NCBI GenBank assembly: GCA_964600045.1 | Contig: CAZRHS010000069.1 | Location: 1-6,775, forward strand | Direction: 5' to 3' | DNA: 6,775 bases | From: Phil1 sp964600045 | GTDB lineage: Bacteria; Bacillota; Clostridia; Christensenellales; CAG-138 | In this document: positions 5,362 through 6,775 of the stretch, piece after piece | Layout of the letters: every line of letters begins with the position of its first letter | Numbering within the stretch: the stretch's first letter is position 1 | Program-made: the position numbers and the translations under genes | The notes under the pieces: model-generated | Seen by the model: the letters and a program-made list of their open reading frames with translations, nothing else | Database searches by the model: none | Told to the model about the DNA's origin: nothing

Positions 5362-6053
5362 GCGAGGTGAAAAAGAGCTTTTCGGTATCGCTTGATATAT
5401 CAAAAAGCATATCGAACAGGGAATTCAGCGTTGTTGAAGGGGACACGGGCAACGAGCTTATAATAACCCTTACCGACAACGGCAAGAGCGTTGACCTTAC
5501 GGGCTGCCGCGTGCTGGCGCTTTTTTCAAAATCAAACGGAGAGACCGTTTGCCAGGACAGCAATGAAAGCGAGGGCGGCGTTACGATTGAGGGGGAGAGC
5601 GCGAACGTGATAAGAATAAGCCTTTTCGCCTCCTCCGTTTCGCCCGGCATGGTTGAAAGCGAAATTCAGGTTTATTCGGGCGAGAACATGGCAACGCTTA
5701 TAACCTCCGCCCGGTTCAATTTCCTTTGCAGGCGCGGAATACTGAATGCGGACACGCTGAACGCCACAAGGGAATACCCGCTTTTAAGCGCGATTATGGC
5801 GGAAAACTCGGCTATGCTTAATTCGCTTAACGCGCTTATTGAAAAAAACGAGGCGATAGCGGATGCCGAGGCGGTTAGGGTTCAGGCCGAAAAGCAGCGC
5901 CAGAGCGCGGAAAGATTGAGGTTAAGCGCCGAAAACGGCAGAAGCAGCGAGGAAAGCCGCAGAAGAAGCGCGGAGAGCGAAAGAGTTAATGAGTTTGATT
6001 CAATTAAAAAAGAGGCGCGGGAGCTTATGGACTCCCTTAGCGCGAACGCATAG
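5358..6053 (+). CDS. BppU-like baseplate/fibre protein with coiled-coil stalk
   Basis: This 231-aa protein probably anchors host-recognition structures to the tail tip. Residues about 25-130 match the BppU N-terminal domain known from Gram-positive phages: VVEGDTGNELIITLTDNG (25-42), VDLTGCRVLALFSKSNGE (45-62), then a GGVTIEG-type turn (73-79), and VSPGMVESEIQVYSGE (94-109) before the last strand. A linker (131-150) leads to a helix. Residues 171-212 are six perfect heptads of the form E-x-x-R-x-x-A/E (for example EAVRVQA, EKQRQSA, ERLRLSA). Such stalks are trimeric in related fibres. The protein ends there, without a receptor-binding head, so the head is presumably a separate protein. The start overlaps the preceding stop as ATGA, with AAAGGAG eight bases before. 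Confidence 0.85.
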   Translation: MSEVKKSFSVSLDISKSISNREFSVVEGDTGNELIITLTDNGKSVDLTGCRVLALFSKSNGETVCQDSNESEGGVTIEGESANVIRISLFASSVSPGMVESEIQVYSGENMATLITSARFNFLCRRGILNADTLNATREYPLLSAIMAENSAMLNSLNALIEKNEAIADAEAVRVQAEKQRQSAERLRLSAENGRSSEESRRRSAESERVNEFDSIKKEARELMDSLSANA

Positions 6054-6071
6054 GAAAGGAAGTGACAAAGC

Positions 6072-6775
6072 ATGACCAAAAGGGAAGAATTTACGGCGTG
6101 GATAAGCGCTAAGGTAGGCTCGGCATACGTTTGGGGAGCCGAGGGGCACAGGGTTTGCGAGGACGGCAGCGTTTTCCTTGGCGGCAAAAAGGTGAGCCCT
6201 GATTACAAAAAATGGATAGAGGAGCGGGAAACAAGCGCGGAGAACGCGGCAAGGTGCGCGCGGTTTATTGAGAATAAGCTTACAGGCGGCGCCGCAAGCA
6301 TCGCCTGCTACGATTGCAGCGGCCTTATTATGGCCTATATAAGGGGCGTTAAGGCATACACGGAGCGGGATTTGAGCGCGAACGGGCTTTACGGCATTAT
6401 TAAGGAAAAGGCCAAAGATTCGCTTGAAGCGGGGGATTTGGTATTCCGCCACAACGGCAGCAAGGCCACGCACGTGGGCGTATACGTTGGCGGGGGCTAC
6501 GCCGTGGATGCCCGCGGCAGGGACGCGGGGGTTATAAGGCAAAGGCTTGACGAGGGCGGCTGGAACCGCTTTGGGGCATTAAGCGTAATGGACAGCGAAT
6601 CAAACGAGGCGGACGATTCATTGAAGCCGCGCTTTAGCCTATGCACCGGAAAGAGCGTTTATGTGCGAAGCGGGGCGGGCGTGGCCTATCCTGTGCTCGG
6701 CGTTGCCCACATGGGGGATAAGCTCCTTGCCATGCCCGAAAGCGCGGGCTGGCACAGGGTTGCCGTTTGCTGCAA
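6072..6775 (+). CDS. NlpC/P60 peptidoglycan hydrolase with SH3 domain (3' end cut)
   Basis: At least 234 aa; the gene continues past the window. It is a cysteine peptidase of the NlpC/P60 type, which cuts within the peptide stems of the cell wall. AYVWGAEGH (18-26) is the domain opening, ACYDCSGL (78-85) holds the catalytic Cys82, and KATHVGVYVGGGYAVDARG (131-149) holds His134 with Asp146 as the likely third polar residue. Between the opening and Cys82 there is an unusually long segment (about 27-79), mostly polar helix. A second domain at about 188-231 (GKSVYVRSGAGVAYPVLG ... GWHRVAV) looks like a bacterial SH3 domain, usually a wall-binding module in endolysins. There is no signal peptide or membrane segment. 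AAAGGAA at 6055-6061 lies ten bases before ATG 6072. Endolysin is likelier than a virion-associated lysin because of the SH3 module, although the location after tail genes leaves this open. Confidence 0.9.
   Translation, partial: MTKREEFTAWISAKVGSAYVWGAEGHRVCEDGSVFLGGKKVSPDYKKWIEERETSAENAARCARFIENKLTGGAASIACYDCSGLIMAYIRGVKAYTERDLSANGLYGIIKEKAKDSLEAGDLVFRHNGSKATHVGVYVGGGYAVDARGRDAGVIRQRLDEGGWNRFGALSVMDSESNEADDSLKPRFSLCTGKSVYVRSGAGVAYPVLGVAHMGDKLLAMPESAGWHRVAVCC

Noticed and set aside
6000..6542. 180-aa open frame on the - strand
   Set aside because: It overlaps the clear NlpC/P60 catalytic region on the + strand and shows no domain or start signal.

Overview
This window looks like part of the virion-structure region of a tailed bacteriophage (or prophage) that infects a Gram-positive host, probably a gut clostridium-like Firmicute. 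The support is: eight complete genes and one truncated gene, all on the + strand and nearly end to end; strong AAAGGAG/AAGGAGG ribosome binding sites; an N4-gp56 type major capsid protein; a BppU-type baseplate/fibre protein; and an NlpC/P60-SH3 wall hydrolase. No integrase, terminase, portal, holin, tRNA or host gene is visible, so whether it is temperate or lytic, and its exact taxon, cannot be decided here.

Layout. Positions 1-215 are non-coding and packed with perfect inverted repeats. The last is a good intrinsic terminator (150-182) that lies directly before the ribosome binding site of the first gene. Positions 216-2283 form the head block: a probable scaffolding protein (188 aa), the major capsid protein (396 aa) behind an A-rich unstructured leader, and a 75-aa conserved-looking small protein. 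Positions 2296-4274 form the neck/tail block: a 181-aa probable head-tail adaptor and a 476-aa probable tail hub/nozzle protein with beta-propeller-like sequence. Positions 4275-6053 hold a 58-aa coiled-coil miniprotein, a 297-aa protein with a short peptidoglycan-binding motif and a Ser-rich linker, and a 231-aa BppU-like protein with a long heptad-repeat stalk. Positions 6072 to the window end encode the wall hydrolase, which runs off the edge.

How the genes work together (inference from families and order). The scaffold and capsid protein build the procapsid, the adaptor and hub close it and form a short tail, the BppU-like and coiled-coil proteins attach host-recognition parts, and the two peptidoglycan-directed proteins serve wall penetration and/or lysis. 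The adaptor plus hub pair, without tape-measure, tail-tube or sheath genes in between, favours a podovirus-like short tail, although the window is too short to prove it.

The most notable points are the hairpin-rich leader with a terminator that leaves no room for a downstream promoter, a strong AUA (Ile) and CUU (Leu) codon preference shared by the genes, and the modular 297-aa protein. I did not find a clearly new defence or mobile system.
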